A stretch of DNA of 41,687 nt, from the NCBI GenBank assembly GCA_031265825.1, contig JAISCD010000082.1, positions 1 to 41,687 on the forward strand. Direction: 5' to 3'. This DNA comes from Treponema sp. (GTDB taxonomy: Bacteria > Spirochaetota > Spirochaetia > Treponematales > Breznakiellaceae). A program made the translations under genes and the position numbers. Position 1 is the stretch's first letter. Each line of letters opens with the position of its first letter. The notes under the pieces are model-generated. The model did not search any database, was not told where the DNA came from, and worked only from the letters and a program-made list of their open reading frames with translations. Shown piece by piece: positions 8,005 to 16,869 of the stretch.

Positions 8005-8450
8005 TGGGTTGGGGGGTGGCGGAAGACCCACGTAGTGGGTCTGGAGACAGGGAGGCGCGTCTCAAAGGCGGCGGTATGCCGAAATGTTTTGGAAATAGCG
8101 CCCCCTTTCTTATTATTTAGCTATGCTTGTCGGGGTCAGCGGCACTTCCTGTCGGACAACACCCGTTGCGAAGTTTTTAGACACGCCGTGCGTGTGGAAA
8201 TAGCGCCCCCCTCCTTATACTTATGGCGCCTGCCTTGCGGCGGCGCACCCTTCCTAACACCGCGTAGGTTCCGCTTGCGAGCAAGCGTAACCGTCCTGTC
8301 GGGGTCAGCGGCGCTTCCTGTCGGACAACGCCCGTTGCGAAGTCGTCTAACAGGCTTGCCTGTCGGACAACGCCCGTTGAGAAGTTGTCAAACATCCTGC
8401 GGGTGGAGAAATGGTGTCAGACGCAACTTTGATGTCTGACACCGACTTTC
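8005..8450. repeat. Mosaic palindromic repeat, copy 2
   Basis: The segment opens with the GC-rich module (TTGGGGGGTGGCGGAAGACC, an inner palindrome, GGTCTGGAGACAGGGAGG). Then come two copies of the GTCGGGGTCAGCGG(C) TTCCTGTCGGACAACRCCCGTTGCGAAGT block, CCGCTTGCGAGCAAGCG, and a closing GGTGTCAGAC/GTCTGACACC inverted pair at about 8412-8444. The pair may form a hairpin just beyond the 3' end of the TonB-receptor gene. The open frame at 8035-8439 is composed wholly of repeat modules and I do not regard it as a gene. Confidence 0.75.
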
Positions 8451-8459
8451 TCCATGCCA

Positions 8460-10391
8460 TTAAAGAGCGGAGTAGGTAACTCCTAATGTTCCAGATATTC
8501 CGGGTAGGGGATAATCTATAAAAGTTTGGTAAGAGGCGTTTAATACGTTATGGACCACGGCGAAAAGCGTCAGGGAGCCGATTTTCTGGCGGACATTCAG
8601 GTTCAGGAGGAAGAAAGGGGCTAGTTCTCTTGCGTTAGCTGTGTCTACAAAACGCTCGCTTTCAAAATGTCCAGAGACAATAACCAACCCCGCGCCCCAA
8701 TTACCTTCGAGCGCGAATCCCGCGATATGAGTCGGCGTATAAGGGATACGTCTGTTGTCGTCCCATAACGCGCCGCCTGTTAGTAGACGACTTTCAAGTA
8801 ATTGATAAGAAAGGGAGAGCTTCGCGGTTTTGAAGGTTGTTTGAAGAATAAGCGGGACAGGGAGAGTGGCGTTAGCCTCGACTTTACAACCCCAAAAGGC
8901 GGCTTCGCCTGCGTTCTGGGGCTTCCACGTATCGCCCAAAGGATACCAATGAATAGAATCTCGCGTCCATTGGGCAAATAAAGCTCCACTAACCGCGAGA
9001 TAATCTTTCTTGAAAGAAAGAGCGACGTCTCCACCCCAGCCGTCCTCGCTCTTGAGGTTGGGATCGCCCGTCATGACGCCGTCATCCCAATACAAGTCTT
9101 CCATGTCTGGGTGTTTGAAACTACGGTAATAGTTGTTTTTAAGGGATAAGCCGTCTGTTATGCGCCAAAGAAGCCCCAGCTTGGGTACGGGAATTATTAA
9201 TTCTTCGCGCAAGACGGCTTTTATAGACGGCGCGATGAGGAATTGCCTGTGAGGTTGGATGTATACGGTCAAGTAGACGCCCCAATCGCTTGTTCGGCGG
9301 GTTTCCGTATTGTAAGAGAGAAGTTCCGCAAAGGAGTAATCGGCTCCCATTTTCAGAACGAATCGCTCCGTGGGGAACCATGTCCATCGGTTTACCGCTT
9401 GAATATGGTGTAAACTTTGCCCATCTCCCGCGAAAATCGAGTTTAAGAAGTTATAATCCAGGGTTAATTCCGCCGCCCATTGATCTGAAAAAGCGCGAGG
9501 CATATCGAATAAGAGAGTTCCACGCAGTGAGCGACTTTCTTGCTCATCAAAGTCATCTGAATAGCCGGAGCGGGGGATGTTTTTATGCGCGAAATACACG
9601 TTTGTTTTCAGGGAGACTACGGCGGAATACGGCAAATCCCGCGTATAACCAGCGGCTATTCCTGCATCCCAGACTTCGCTGTTTGACTTGCGGCGGACGA
9701 TGCCGTTATCATCTCGGAATGGGAAATGGTTAGCCGCGCGGGTTGCGAAAAGGTTAGCGGAAAGCGAATGTTTCCCCACGCCGAAGCCCGCGGATACAGC
9801 GGCGCGTTGGGAGTCCGCGAGGTCCTGCCATTGACGGGGTGCAGATTCGTCTTTGTTATCCATAAACAGGACCGGAAGGTAGGATGTATTAGAGAGCGAG
9901 CCGTTTACGCGTAAGCCGGGCGCTTGTTTCTTTGCGGTAACGATATTGACGACTCCACCCAATGCGCCTGAGGTATTAAACGAGCTGTCGGAGCCGCCTT
10001 CGATGACTTCGATGCTTTCTATTGATTCAGGCGCGATGACCGCAAAGTCGAATCCGCCTGTTACCGGCGAATTCGCCAACACGCCGTCTACGAGGAAGGC
10101 GACCCGTTGCGCGTCAAAGCCCCGCAAATTGGCGCTTGCGCTGTTGCCGTAACCGCCGTAGCTCAAAGTACCCAGATTAAGCGTATCTTGTAAGAGTTCC
10201 GCAATATCCCGGGATCCGCTTTTTTCTATATCTTCCTTTGAGACGACTTTCTTTGCGGTTGTGTCTTGGGGCGGGCTTGCCTGTATTGTTACGCCTTCGT
10301 CTTCGAGTTCCTGCGCCTGTATCGCCTGCACCAAAACGAGCGTTGTAAAGACAAATAGCAAAAACCGCAGTATAGGTTGATTCCGCGTCAT
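8460..10391 (-). CDS. TonB-dependent outer membrane receptor
   Basis: This 643-residue protein is a TonB-dependent receptor importing a scarce ligand across the outer membrane. Residues 1-26 form a signal peptide ending AIQA. A TonB-box-like GVTIQAS follows, then a plug domain (about 45-155) with KEDIEKSGSRDIAELLQ, NLRGFDAQRVAFLVDG and IEVIEGGSDSSFNTSGALGGVVNI. The rest is a beta-barrel, ending TFIDYPLPGISGTLGVTYSAL. The BtuB/FepA-like size and plug do not reveal the ligand. Its ATG overlaps the stop of the upstream lipoprotein gene by four bases (ATGA), so the two are translationally coupled and likely act on the same ligand. Confidence 0.9.
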   Translation of the reverse strand: MTRNQPILRFLLFVFTTLVLVQAIQAQELEDEGVTIQASPPQDTTAKKVVSKEDIEKSGSRDIAELLQDTLNLGTLSYGGYGNSASANLRGFDAQRVAFLVDGVLANSPVTGGFDFAVIAPESIESIEVIEGGSDSSFNTSGALGGVVNIVTAKKQAPGLRVNGSLSNTSYLPVLFMDNKDESAPRQWQDLADSQRAAVSAGFGVGKHSLSANLFATRAANHFPFRDDNGIVRRKSNSEVWDAGIAAGYTRDLPYSAVVSLKTNVYFAHKNIPRSGYSDDFDEQESRSLRGTLLFDMPRAFSDQWAAELTLDYNFLNSIFAGDGQSLHHIQAVNRWTWFPTERFVLKMGADYSFAELLSYNTETRRTSDWGVYLTVYIQPHRQFLIAPSIKAVLREELIIPVPKLGLLWRITDGLSLKNNYYRSFKHPDMEDLYWDDGVMTGDPNLKSEDGWGGDVALSFKKDYLAVSGALFAQWTRDSIHWYPLGDTWKPQNAGEAAFWGCKVEANATLPVPLILQTTFKTAKLSLSYQLLESRLLTGGALWDDNRRIPYTPTHIAGFALEGNWGAGLVIVSGHFESERFVDTANARELAPFFLLNLNVRQKIGSLTLFAVVHNVLNASYQTFIDYPLPGISGTLGVTYSAL

Positions 10392-10936
10392 TCACCGGTC
10401 TTTGTATATACGCCCCACATTGAGACGTACTTATTCATAGCGGAAAGAGACACGAACCCGTCGACCGCATCGTTTGGTGTGTCGAAGCAATAGGGAAACT
10501 GTTCGTCATAATACGCGGTCGCCATCTCCGCGCTTTTCGGGTTTTCTCGGAGGTTACGGAAATAGACTGCGGTGTATTTTCCCGTATTTGCACCAGTGGA
10601 TAATCTGACGATGAATACGCCTGATCCGTCTTTGACGCTGGCGTTGATGCTGTCCGTTGTAGTTTCCGCATTGAATATAACGAACTTGTAGCAATGAACG
10701 ATGTCCGCGGTGAAGTCCGAGTCCCATTCTCCCCCAGGGGGCGTACCGTCTTCGTAGGACAGCGTTACGCTTCCGATGGTATAACCGTCGGTGCCATAAG
10801 GACCGATAAACATCCATTCGCCTTTAAAATCAGTCCACACTACATCCGCATAGTAGACTTCCGTATTCGTTGCGCCTGAGCCGCAAGCCGCGAGCCAGAG
10901 CGCAAATAGGATAATGATTGGTTTATATTTGTTCAT
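10388..10936 (-). CDS. Lipoprotein paired with a TonB-dependent receptor
   Basis: From the ATG at 10936 the product is 182 residues, with a lipoprotein signal ending LWLAAC, so Cys18 would be lipidated. The mature part is rich in aromatic residues and beta-strand-like sequence (FKGEWMFIGPYGTDGYTIG). No family is recognised. By analogy with HmuY- or SusD-like partners, a lipoprotein translated in overlap with a TonB receptor probably helps capture the ligand, but this is inference. A longer frame starting at 10972 would place the start codon inside the -35 region, so the ATG at 10936 is preferred. There is no Shine-Dalgarno; the promoter predicts a leaderless transcript. Confidence 0.8.
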   Translation of the reverse strand: MNKYKPIIILFALWLAACGSGATNTEVYYADVVWTDFKGEWMFIGPYGTDGYTIGSVTLSYEDGTPPGGEWDSDFTADIVHCYKFVIFNAETTTDSINASVKDGSGVFIVRLSTGANTGKYTAVYFRNLRENPKSAEMATAYYDEQFPYCFDTPNDAVDGFVSLSAMNKYVSMWGVYTKTGE

Positions 10937-10942
10937 AACAGC

Positions 10943-10972
10943 ATTATAGGGGACTTTTAGCAGGCACGTCAA
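10943..10972 (-). promoter_or_regulatory. Promoter of the lipoprotein-TonB receptor operon, predicted leaderless
   Basis: On the minus strand TTGACG (10967-10972) and TATAAT (10943-10948) are 18 bases apart. Counting from the -10 hexamer, transcription should begin at about 10936, which is the A of the lipoprotein ATG. No Shine-Dalgarno sequence could therefore exist in the transcript. Confidence 0.7.
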
Positions 10973-11015
10973 TGGGAATGGGGCAGGAATAACGCGCCAC
11001 CGATGAATTTTCCTC

Positions 11016-11045
11016 TTGTAAAAAGAAGTATTTATATGTTATTCT
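11016..11045 (+). promoter_or_regulatory. Promoter of the 11052 gene, predicted leaderless
   Basis: TTGTAA (11016-11021) and TATTCT (11040-11045) are 18 bases apart. The predicted transcription start falls at 11052, the A of the ATG, and no Shine-Dalgarno sequence is present. It diverges from the lipoprotein operon promoter, with the two -35 boxes about 43 bases apart. Confidence 0.5.
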
Positions 11046-11051
11046 TAAAAT

Positions 11052-11459
11052 ATGAGAATAGCCATAATAAACGTTCCAGCGCAAAGGGGGATTGTTTCCC
11101 CCTGTATCACCGCGTTGCAAAAAGGTTTTGAGTCCATGGGACATCGTTCCGACGTTATTGATGCGTGGACGGACGACGGTTTTCGCCTGCCCTCTTACGA
11201 GTACATCGTGGTAAGCGCAGAGACGCTTTCCTTTTTCTCGCGTAAGTTTCCAGATTGTCTGTCTAAGATACTTGCCGCAACCGGAGGCGTTGCGGGTAAG
11301 AAAAGCGCCGCGTTTCTGGGGAAGAAATGCCTTTTCATCAACAAGGCGCTTGCTGGTCTCATGTCCATCATGGAAAAAGAAGGTATGTTCGTGAATTGGA
11401 GTGATACGCTTTTGAGCGCGGAACAAGCCGAAGCGTTGGCGAAACGCATCGGCGCGTAA
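11052..11459 (+). CDS. Hypothetical protein, possible flavodoxin-like fold
   Basis: This 135-residue protein starts MRIAIINVPAQRGIVSPCIT, followed by alternating helix- and strand-like stretches (SYEYIVVSAETLSFF, KKSAAFLGKKCLFINKAL). The arrangement resembles a flavodoxin or response-regulator fold, but no nucleotide-binding motif is convincing. It is the first gene of a plus-strand group with the DnaJ-domain gene (45 bases on) and map, suggesting a housekeeping or protein-quality role. It has no signal peptide or membrane segment. The function is unknown. Confidence 0.75.
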   Translation: MRIAIINVPAQRGIVSPCITALQKGFESMGHRSDVIDAWTDDGFRLPSYEYIVVSAETLSFFSRKFPDCLSKILAATGGVAGKKSAAFLGKKCLFINKALAGLMSIMEKEGMFVNWSDTLLSAEQAEALAKRIGA

Positions 11460-11504
11460 AGGGCGTCGTTTCATGGGAGAAGGCGCGGAGAGGCGATTTA
11501 GAAA

Positions 11505-12284
11505 ATGGATAATTATTACAGCCTGCTTGGAATCAAGACGGACGCCTCTCCCGCGGATGTAAAGAAGGCGTTCCGTGAAAAGGCGAAGAAGTTCCATCCA
11601 GACGTCGTGGGCAAACAGGGAGACGCGGAAATGCGGCGTCTCATTTCCGCGTACAAGATTCTTTCGGATAGACAGCGACGTTTTGAATACGACAAGACGT
11701 TTAGACTATCAGAGAAGGGCGAATTTGATTACCGAACCTTTCTTAAACGGAGAAAGGACGATCCGGTAAGTCAGGCGAAGCTCATGGTATTGGACCTCTT
11801 TCACGGAAGAGAAGAGGACGCTCTTGCTTTATGGCGCGAGCGTGGCGGGCTTGATTTCCCAATGAATCGCTATCTTAACCGCGAAGACTGGATGGATGGC
11901 TCCTACATTCTTGCTGAAGAGCTTGTCAAACGCGATTGTTATTACGAAGCTTTTGTCGTGCTTGTCGATATTATGAAAGAAGAGAGGCGGGAGCCGTATT
12001 TTAGGCATTTTTCCATTGATGTGGAAATTTTTTTGAAGGAGCTAGTAAGACTGCGCCTGCGGCGCGTCGTGAATGACGGCGTCTGGGTTTTCTGTATGGA
12101 AACCTTGTTGGCGTTGGGTGGGTTTCCAGCGAAGGACGAGGCGCGATGGCTCTGTTCCATGTCGGAAGCGCTATGTGGACTGGGTAGACGGGAAGAAGCC
12201 AGCATCGTTTTTTGCAAGGCGCTTGAAGTGTATCCACGTTTATCAAGCGTCAAACGCCTACGAAAAAAATTAGGTATTAAATGA
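11505..12284 (+). CDS. DnaJ-domain protein
   Basis: Residues 1-65 form a J domain (YYSLLGIKTDASPADVKKAFREKAKKFHPD) with the essential HPD at 31-33, which stimulates Hsp70 ATPase. The remaining 190 residues contain no Gly/Phe region, zinc-finger or canonical DnaJ C-terminal domain. Instead they look helical and repeat-like, with segments such as YILAEELVKRDCYYEAFVVLVDIM and ALCGLGRREEASIVFCKALEVYP that resemble TPR helices. This is a type III J protein, probably recruiting DnaK to a specific client. A ribosome-binding sequence (GAGAGG) precedes the ATG, and its stop overlaps map by four bases. Confidence 0.87.
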   Translation: MDNYYSLLGIKTDASPADVKKAFREKAKKFHPDVVGKQGDAEMRRLISAYKILSDRQRRFEYDKTFRLSEKGEFDYRTFLKRRKDDPVSQAKLMVLDLFHGREEDALALWRERGGLDFPMNRYLNREDWMDGSYILAEELVKRDCYYEAFVVLVDIMKEERREPYFRHFSIDVEIFLKELVRLRLRRVVNDGVWVFCMETLLALGGFPAKDEARWLCSMSEALCGLGRREEASIVFCKALEVYPRLSSVKRLRKKLGIK

Positions 12285-13045
12285 TACGTTTAAAGAATGA
12301 AAAACAGATTGACAGCATACGAGCGTCATGTAAGATGCTCTCTGCTATGTACAGGGAATTACTCCCACTCATAACGCCGGGTGTTGAAACCATCGAATTG
12401 GACAAATGGGCGCAGAATTGGATAAAAAAGGCGGGGGGGAAACCCTCGTTTCTCGGAGTGGGAAGTAAGAAGAATCCTTTTCCCGCGGCGTTGTGTATTT
12501 CCATCAACAACGAGGTTATCCACGGCATCCCGTCAAGGCGGAAGATAGCGGATGGGGATCTCGTGTCCATAGACGGCGGTATAGACCTTGACGGGTTCAT
12601 TAGCGATCAGGCGTTTACCGTAGAGGTGGGGAAGGTAGGAGAGAAGGCGCGTAAGCTCAACGCCGTTACCCACGAATGCCTCAAGCGGGGCATTGAAGCG
12701 GCAAAGGCAGGGGATCGACTCCTCCAGATAGCGCGGGCTGTGAGCGGTTATGCGGAACCATTTGGTTTTGGCGTAGTGTATCAGTACTGTGGACACGGGG
12801 TTGGCTTTGGCTTGCATGAAGATCCATCTGTGCCTAACGTGCCGCACGGGCCAAATCCGCGTATGGCGGCTGGTCTTGTCATAGCCATTGAGCCTATGAT
12901 CAATATGGGTGCGCCCGAAGTTGATATAGCCCGCAACGGATGGACTGTTCTAACCGTAGACGACTCGCTCTCGGCGCATTGGGAACACACGCTCGCCATA
13001 TTCAGCGACCATACCGAAATACTGACTGACGAAATCGTCTTTTGA
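12281..13045 (+). CDS. map: Methionine aminopeptidase, type I
   Basis: This enzyme removes the initiator methionine from nascent proteins. The 254-residue length and all five metal ligands fit type I MetAP: Asp98 (SIDGG), Asp109 (FISDQ), His172 (CGHGVGFGLHEDP), Glu204 (IEPMIN) and Glu235 (WEHTL). His179 in GLHED matches the substrate-contact histidine. The N-terminal zinc-finger extension of eukaryotic forms is absent. It overlaps the DnaJ-domain gene at ATGA and ends 50 bases before tandem array B1. Confidence 0.97.
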   Translation: MIRLKNEKQIDSIRASCKMLSAMYRELLPLITPGVETIELDKWAQNWIKKAGGKPSFLGVGSKKNPFPAALCISINNEVIHGIPSRRKIADGDLVSIDGGIDLDGFISDQAFTVEVGKVGEKARKLNAVTHECLKRGIEAAKAGDRLLQIARAVSGYAEPFGFGVVYQYCGHGVGFGLHEDPSVPNVPHGPNPRMAAGLVIAIEPMINMGAPEVDIARNGWTVLTVDDSLSAHWEHTLAIFSDHTEILTDEIVF

Positions 13046-13095
13046 CGTAAGACTGTTAGACATCTCCCCAACTATAAGTCGGTGTCTGATATAAC

Positions 13096-13305
13096 CCCCG
13101 CGAGTCCACGGCTAAGCCCCGCAAGTCCATAGCCACCCCCCGCAAGTCCACGGCTAACCCCCGCGCCTTCGCGGCCATCCCCCGCAAACCCACGGCTAAC
13201 CCCCGCAAACCCACGGCTAACCCCCGCAAGTCCACGGCCATCCCCCGCGCCTTCGCGGCCATCCCCCGCAAGTCCACGGCCATCCCCCGCAAACCCACGG
13301 CTAAC
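13096..13305. repeat. Tandem array B1, ten units of exactly 21 bp
   Basis: Each unit is CCCCGC plus one of three cores (AAGTCC, AAACCC, GCCTTC, with one GAGTCC) plus ACGG or GCGG plus CTAAC or CCATC, so the array is a mosaic of a few interchangeable parts. On the minus strand it encodes heptads such as LRGMAVD, LRGLAVG and ARGMAVD. It sits between the convergent map and hisA-type genes. It is the inverted relative of array B2 at 22383-22800. Apart from the array, 13046-13428 contains only a GGTGTCTGATA element at 13081. Confidence 0.9.
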
Positions 13306-13428
13306 CGCTATTTCTCAAACGGAGATTGCCTGCGCCCACCCTTTTTGTCGCTCTCTCATCCGCTCCGTGGAGCTGGAGCCACCCCAAAAAGGCGGGAGTG
13401 GAACATTATTAAATCAATTTTAGATACT

Positions 13429-14751
13429 TTATTTTCTATGCCGTCGTTCTAACTCTGCAAGTACTTCGGTAACTGAAACACCTTCGCGGGTCATAAGCGC
13501 GGTAGTAAAATAGAACAAGTCCGCGGCTTCCCAGACCACTTCTTCATGAGTCTTTGCAGTACAGACCTCTTCGGCTTCCTCTCGCACCTTTTCCCGTACC
13601 AAGTCGTCGTCTAAGGTAGCTGTGTAAGAACCCGGCTTGGGGTGTTTGAACCGATCCGCGATGACGGCTTGAAGCCGCTCCCATGTGAAAGCGCGGTCGA
13701 TACCAAAGCACGACCATGCACCCGTATGACACACACATCCGGCTGGCTCAACAATAGCGAGCAAAGCGTCTCGATCACAGTCTGCCCGCAGACGGAGCAA
13801 TTTTAGGGTATTGCCGGAACTTTCACCTTTCATCCAGAGCTTGTCGCGAGTTCTACTATGGAAACAAAGATTGCCGCGGACAAAGGTTTCAGTAAGCGCC
13901 TCGCGGTCCGCAAAGCCTGTCATAAGCATTTGTCCATCGGTGGTTTGTGCAATAATCGGTAAAAGCGTCCGAGGAGAATCCGCCGAGTTAGCAGACGACC
14001 CCGTTGTATTTAAAAAACCTTTTTTCCAGTTTAAGCACCGCACAAAAGCGTCCGCGAGACTCACTTTGCCAAGGTAAAGAGCCATACCAAGCTGAACATC
14101 GCAACCAAGTTCAGCCAGCGTTTGAATCTCCTCGACCGTTGATACACCGCCCGCGGCAGTTATGTTACAAGAAACCATTTCCCGTAAACGTTTGACCGGC
14201 GCAAGGTCAAGTCCGGTCAATGTGCCTTCGTGGTCAACGCCTGTAAATAGCAATTCACCGGCAAACGGCTCTACAGCCTTTGCGATCCCGATAAGACCAA
14301 GTCCAGTCTGAGTCTTCCATCCGTCAATGGTTATTCGATAATCGCCGTCCTGGTCTTTTTTTGCATCAACCGCAACGATGATATGTTCACGACCGATCTC
14401 CCTTGCCATTGACGACAGAAATTCCGCGTTTACGCCGAACTGCCCATTCACACGAAAAGCTATGGACCCAATGATGATCTTCTTTGCGCCCATGCTCAAC
14501 AGTTCCCGCGCCTGTTTGACCGTTCTGATCCCGCCGCCAACCCTACATTCAGCCTTTCTCAACAATGGCTTAATGATGTTGAAATTTGACCCTTTACCCA
14601 TCGCCGCGTCAAGGTCTATGATCGCCACTTCGCCATATCTGTCAAATTCTTCGATGAGTTCTTCCGCATTGTCTCGCTGTAAAATAAGTTCAGAGCCTTG
14701 CTTCAATTGGACAACCTTTCCACCTTGTATATCTATTGAAGCTACTACCAT
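13429..14751 (-). CDS. hisA: HisA-HisI-HisE triple fusion (histidine biosynthesis steps 2-4)
   Basis: Residues 1-240 are HisA (ProFAR isomerase), with Asp7 (SIDIQGGKVVQL) and Asp129 (VAVDAKK) as likely catalytic pair and phosphate-binding AAGGVST. Residues about 262-350 are HisI, phosphoribosyl-AMP cyclohydrolase, with FHSRTRDKLWMKGESSG and the metal-binding DCDRD, CHTG and SCF elements. Residues about 374-440 are HisE, phosphoribosyl-ATP pyrophosphohydrolase, with KVREEAEEV and WEAADLFYF. HisIE fusions are common; adding HisA is unusual but places three consecutive steps on one chain. The HisE domain is short and has Phe in place of the usual His in the YH position. The start overlaps the purB end by seven bases, with a ribosome-binding site (GAGAGG) inside purB. 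Confidence 0.9.
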   Translation of the reverse strand: MVVASIDIQGGKVVQLKQGSELILQRDNAEELIEEFDRYGEVAIIDLDAAMGKGSNFNIIKPLLRKAECRVGGGIRTVKQARELLSMGAKKIIIGSIAFRVNGQFGVNAEFLSSMAREIGREHIIVAVDAKKDQDGDYRITIDGWKTQTGLGLIGIAKAVEPFAGELLFTGVDHEGTLTGLDLAPVKRLREMVSCNITAAGGVSTVEEIQTLAELGCDVQLGMALYLGKVSLADAFVRCLNWKKGFLNTTGSSANSADSPRTLLPIIAQTTDGQMLMTGFADREALTETFVRGNLCFHSRTRDKLWMKGESSGNTLKLLRLRADCDRDALLAIVEPAGCVCHTGAWSCFGIDRAFTWERLQAVIADRFKHPKPGSYTATLDDDLVREKVREEAEEVCTAKTHEEVVWEAADLFYFTTALMTREGVSVTEVLAELERRHRK

Positions 14752-16178
14752 ATCTTACCTCTCTCCATTAGGTTTCTATACTTTCCCGCAAGCATCTTTG
14801 CTTTTTTGACCGCTAGACCGCAATACTTCTCAGGGCTTTCAAAGAAAGATAAAGCATCCACCCTTGTTGCGAATCCTAATTCCACCAATTTTTCCGTAAT
14901 ACGGGACAAAGCGTCTGTATTCTTAGACAAGGCGGCTATGAAACTCAAACCGTTCTTTTCAGCGTCAAGCGTGATTCTGCGCACCACCTCATGCGCGTTA
15001 GAAACACCGGACTCGGCGAGCAAGATGTAAGCAGGCTCCGCCATAACGCCGCCTGAGATTCCCCCACTCCTCAGATTCTCCCGCAGACGGTCGTGGTCAA
15101 CGCCAAGCCCCTGCATCACGTCAATCATACGACTAACCGCCATACAAAAACCTGTAATATATTCCGCAATAAACCGCTGACTCGCGGAATTAGTCAAATC
15201 CCGTTGATGTTCGCTAATTTGATCCATGAAAAAAGTCATCGTGCGCGGGAAGAATGTCTTCCATAAACTCTTGATATGCTCGCTGTTCCACGGATTACGC
15301 TTCTGCGGCATAGTCGAAGAGCCAATCTGTACATCTGCAAACCCCTCTTTCAACTCGCCGATTTCACTCCGTTGCAAATTACGCAAATCATCGGCAAGGT
15401 TAGCCAAAATACCAAAAGCCGTGTTGAATTCCAAAAGTGTGCGGAGCAAATATTCAGGTTCAACTAACTGCGTCGAATGTTCCGAAGGCTCAAGCCCTAG
15501 TTCCGCAAGATACAGACGCTCCAGTTCTTCGGGATCGTTAGTCAACATACTCACCGCATTGTAAGCCCCAACCGCACCCGCCAGCTTGCCTTTCAGCGCG
15601 TTCACCCGCTCTTCAATCTCCAGAATAGACTTTCCCAGACGGGACACGTATTCCGCGATGGCAAAGCCCAAGGTGATCGGCACCGCCTTCTGCCCATGAG
15701 TCCTCCCTATCTGCGGGGTTTCCGCTTCTTTTTCCGCGAAGTCGCAGAGCAGGAGTTCCAATTTCCTAAGCAACGGCAGGACGACCGCCTGAGTCGCTCC
15801 TTTGATGCGATAGGCGAAGCTTGTATCAAGAATATCTACACTTGTCGCCCCAAGATGGACAAGTGGAGCAATATCTGGCGGCACCTTCCTCTTCAAAACG
15901 TTTACTAACGCCCGGATATTGTGGCGGGTCTCCTCTTCCTCAGTGTAAACCTCTTCAGGGTCTATGGTGATATTATCAAGCAACGCCTCCAGCTCCCCAG
16001 AGAACTTTCCACACATACGAAGACGCGCCTTGATCAACGCGATTTCCGCCTTAACACACGCCAGAACCGAAGCAGACTCAGTTAGAAATGGCTCAAGACC
16101 GTCAAAAACCGCCTTTTCAGACAACGAGTATCGGTGGTCAATAGGAGAAATGTTTTGGAATATAGAACGGGTTTTCAT
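14745..16178 (-). CDS. purB: Adenylosuccinate lyase
   Basis: PurB catalyses two fumarate-releasing steps in purine synthesis (SAICAR to AICAR and adenylosuccinate to AMP). The 477-residue protein shows HLGATSVD (108-115), the catalytic-acid region GRTHGQ with His161, and the superfamily signature GSSTMPQKRNP (286-296). The signature has Gln where many family members have His. The start MKTRSIFQNISPIDHRY is typical. It is the upstream partner of the histidine fusion gene, which links purine and histidine metabolism because the histidine pathway releases AICAR. Confidence 0.95.
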   Translation of the reverse strand: MKTRSIFQNISPIDHRYSLSEKAVFDGLEPFLTESASVLACVKAEIALIKARLRMCGKFSGELEALLDNITIDPEEVYTEEEETRHNIRALVNVLKRKVPPDIAPLVHLGATSVDILDTSFAYRIKGATQAVVLPLLRKLELLLCDFAEKEAETPQIGRTHGQKAVPITLGFAIAEYVSRLGKSILEIEERVNALKGKLAGAVGAYNAVSMLTNDPEELERLYLAELGLEPSEHSTQLVEPEYLLRTLLEFNTAFGILANLADDLRNLQRSEIGELKEGFADVQIGSSTMPQKRNPWNSEHIKSLWKTFFPRTMTFFMDQISEHQRDLTNSASQRFIAEYITGFCMAVSRMIDVMQGLGVDHDRLRENLRSGGISGGVMAEPAYILLAESGVSNAHEVVRRITLDAEKNGLSFIAALSKNTDALSRITEKLVELGFATRVDALSFFESPEKYCGLAVKKAKMLAGKYRNLMERGKIW

Positions 16179-16245
16179 AACATAAGGAACGAAAGCTAGG
16201 AATGGGATCAGATTCGTTTATCAGGACCGCGCCCACTCCACGCCC

Positions 16246-16620
16246 CTATCTTCCCATTTCCTCCTCTTTTACGCTGATCTCTTTTTGTACGGCGTCGAGT
16301 TTGGTAAAGATTTCTTTAACTCCGGGCGTTAGAGGGTTGACGCTGGCTATCTTTTGTTCCGCAAGCGCCTTATAGACTTCTGCGCCGAGCTGTTCCATGA
16401 GCTTTTCCGCCTTAGCTTCGAGCTGTTTGATTTCGAGGAAGAGCTTACTCTTTGAACTAAAATTCTGAGCGGCGTCTCCAGCCTTACCGATAAATTCTTT
16501 CCCAGCGGCGGCGCCTTTTGCTCCCAAATCTTGGGCAGTATCCCCAGCTTTTTCAGCAAACCCCTGTGCGGCTTCGCCTGCTTTAATCGCAAGCTCTTTC
16601 ATTCTTTCAGCAAATGTCAT
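16246..16620 (-). CDS. Small helical, LEA-like hypothetical protein
   Basis: The 124-residue product is almost all predicted helix, rich in Ala, Lys, Glu and Gly. It contains imperfect 11-residue-type repeats (FAEKAGDTAQDLGAKG, FIGKAGDAAQNF), then a coiled-coil-like region (LEIKQLEAKAEKLMEQLG). It has no signal peptide or membrane segment. It resembles apolipoprotein- or LEA-like stress proteins in composition only, so the function is unknown. A Shine-Dalgarno AAGGAG precedes the ATG and a good promoter lies 54 bases upstream. It forms its own transcription unit. Confidence 0.8.
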   Translation of the reverse strand: MTFAERMKELAIKAGEAAQGFAEKAGDTAQDLGAKGAAAGKEFIGKAGDAAQNFSSKSKLFLEIKQLEAKAEKLMEQLGAEVYKALAEQKIASVNPLTPGVKEIFTKLDAVQKEISVKEEEMGR

Positions 16621-16673
16621 AAATCTCTCCTTAAATTAAATAAAGACGGTATCTCACACGTCTTCTTGAGAAG

Positions 16674-16702
16674 AGTATAGTATATATTCTGATTCTTATC
16701 AA
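16674..16702 (-). promoter_or_regulatory. Promoter of the small helical protein gene
   Basis: On the minus strand TTGATA (16697-16702) and TATACT (16674-16679) are 17 bases apart. The predicted start is near 16667. A TCTTCT-TG-AGAAGA palindrome (16661-16674) covers the transcription start and could be an operator or a 5' stem-loop. The leader is about 47 bases and contains AAGGAG. Confidence 0.7.
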
Positions 16703-16869
16703 GACAAATAATGCAAAAAGGGGAAAGTCTACATTTACAAGAGAGCTGGGTCTGATGGCTGTCGTCAAAACGGAGATAGCGGCGACCTTTCTCGCAAAAG
16801 AAGTAATAATAAAATATTACCATGAATGGCGAGCAGAACATCCACACTTGCCTGTGTATAATATGATTC

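Noticed and set aside
8035-8439. 134-residue open frame
   Set aside because: It consists wholly of mosaic-repeat modules that also occur in other gaps in different frames.
10944-11597. 217-residue minus-strand frame
   Set aside because: It lies opposite the 11052 gene and the start of the DnaJ-domain gene, runs through two promoters and has unnatural composition.
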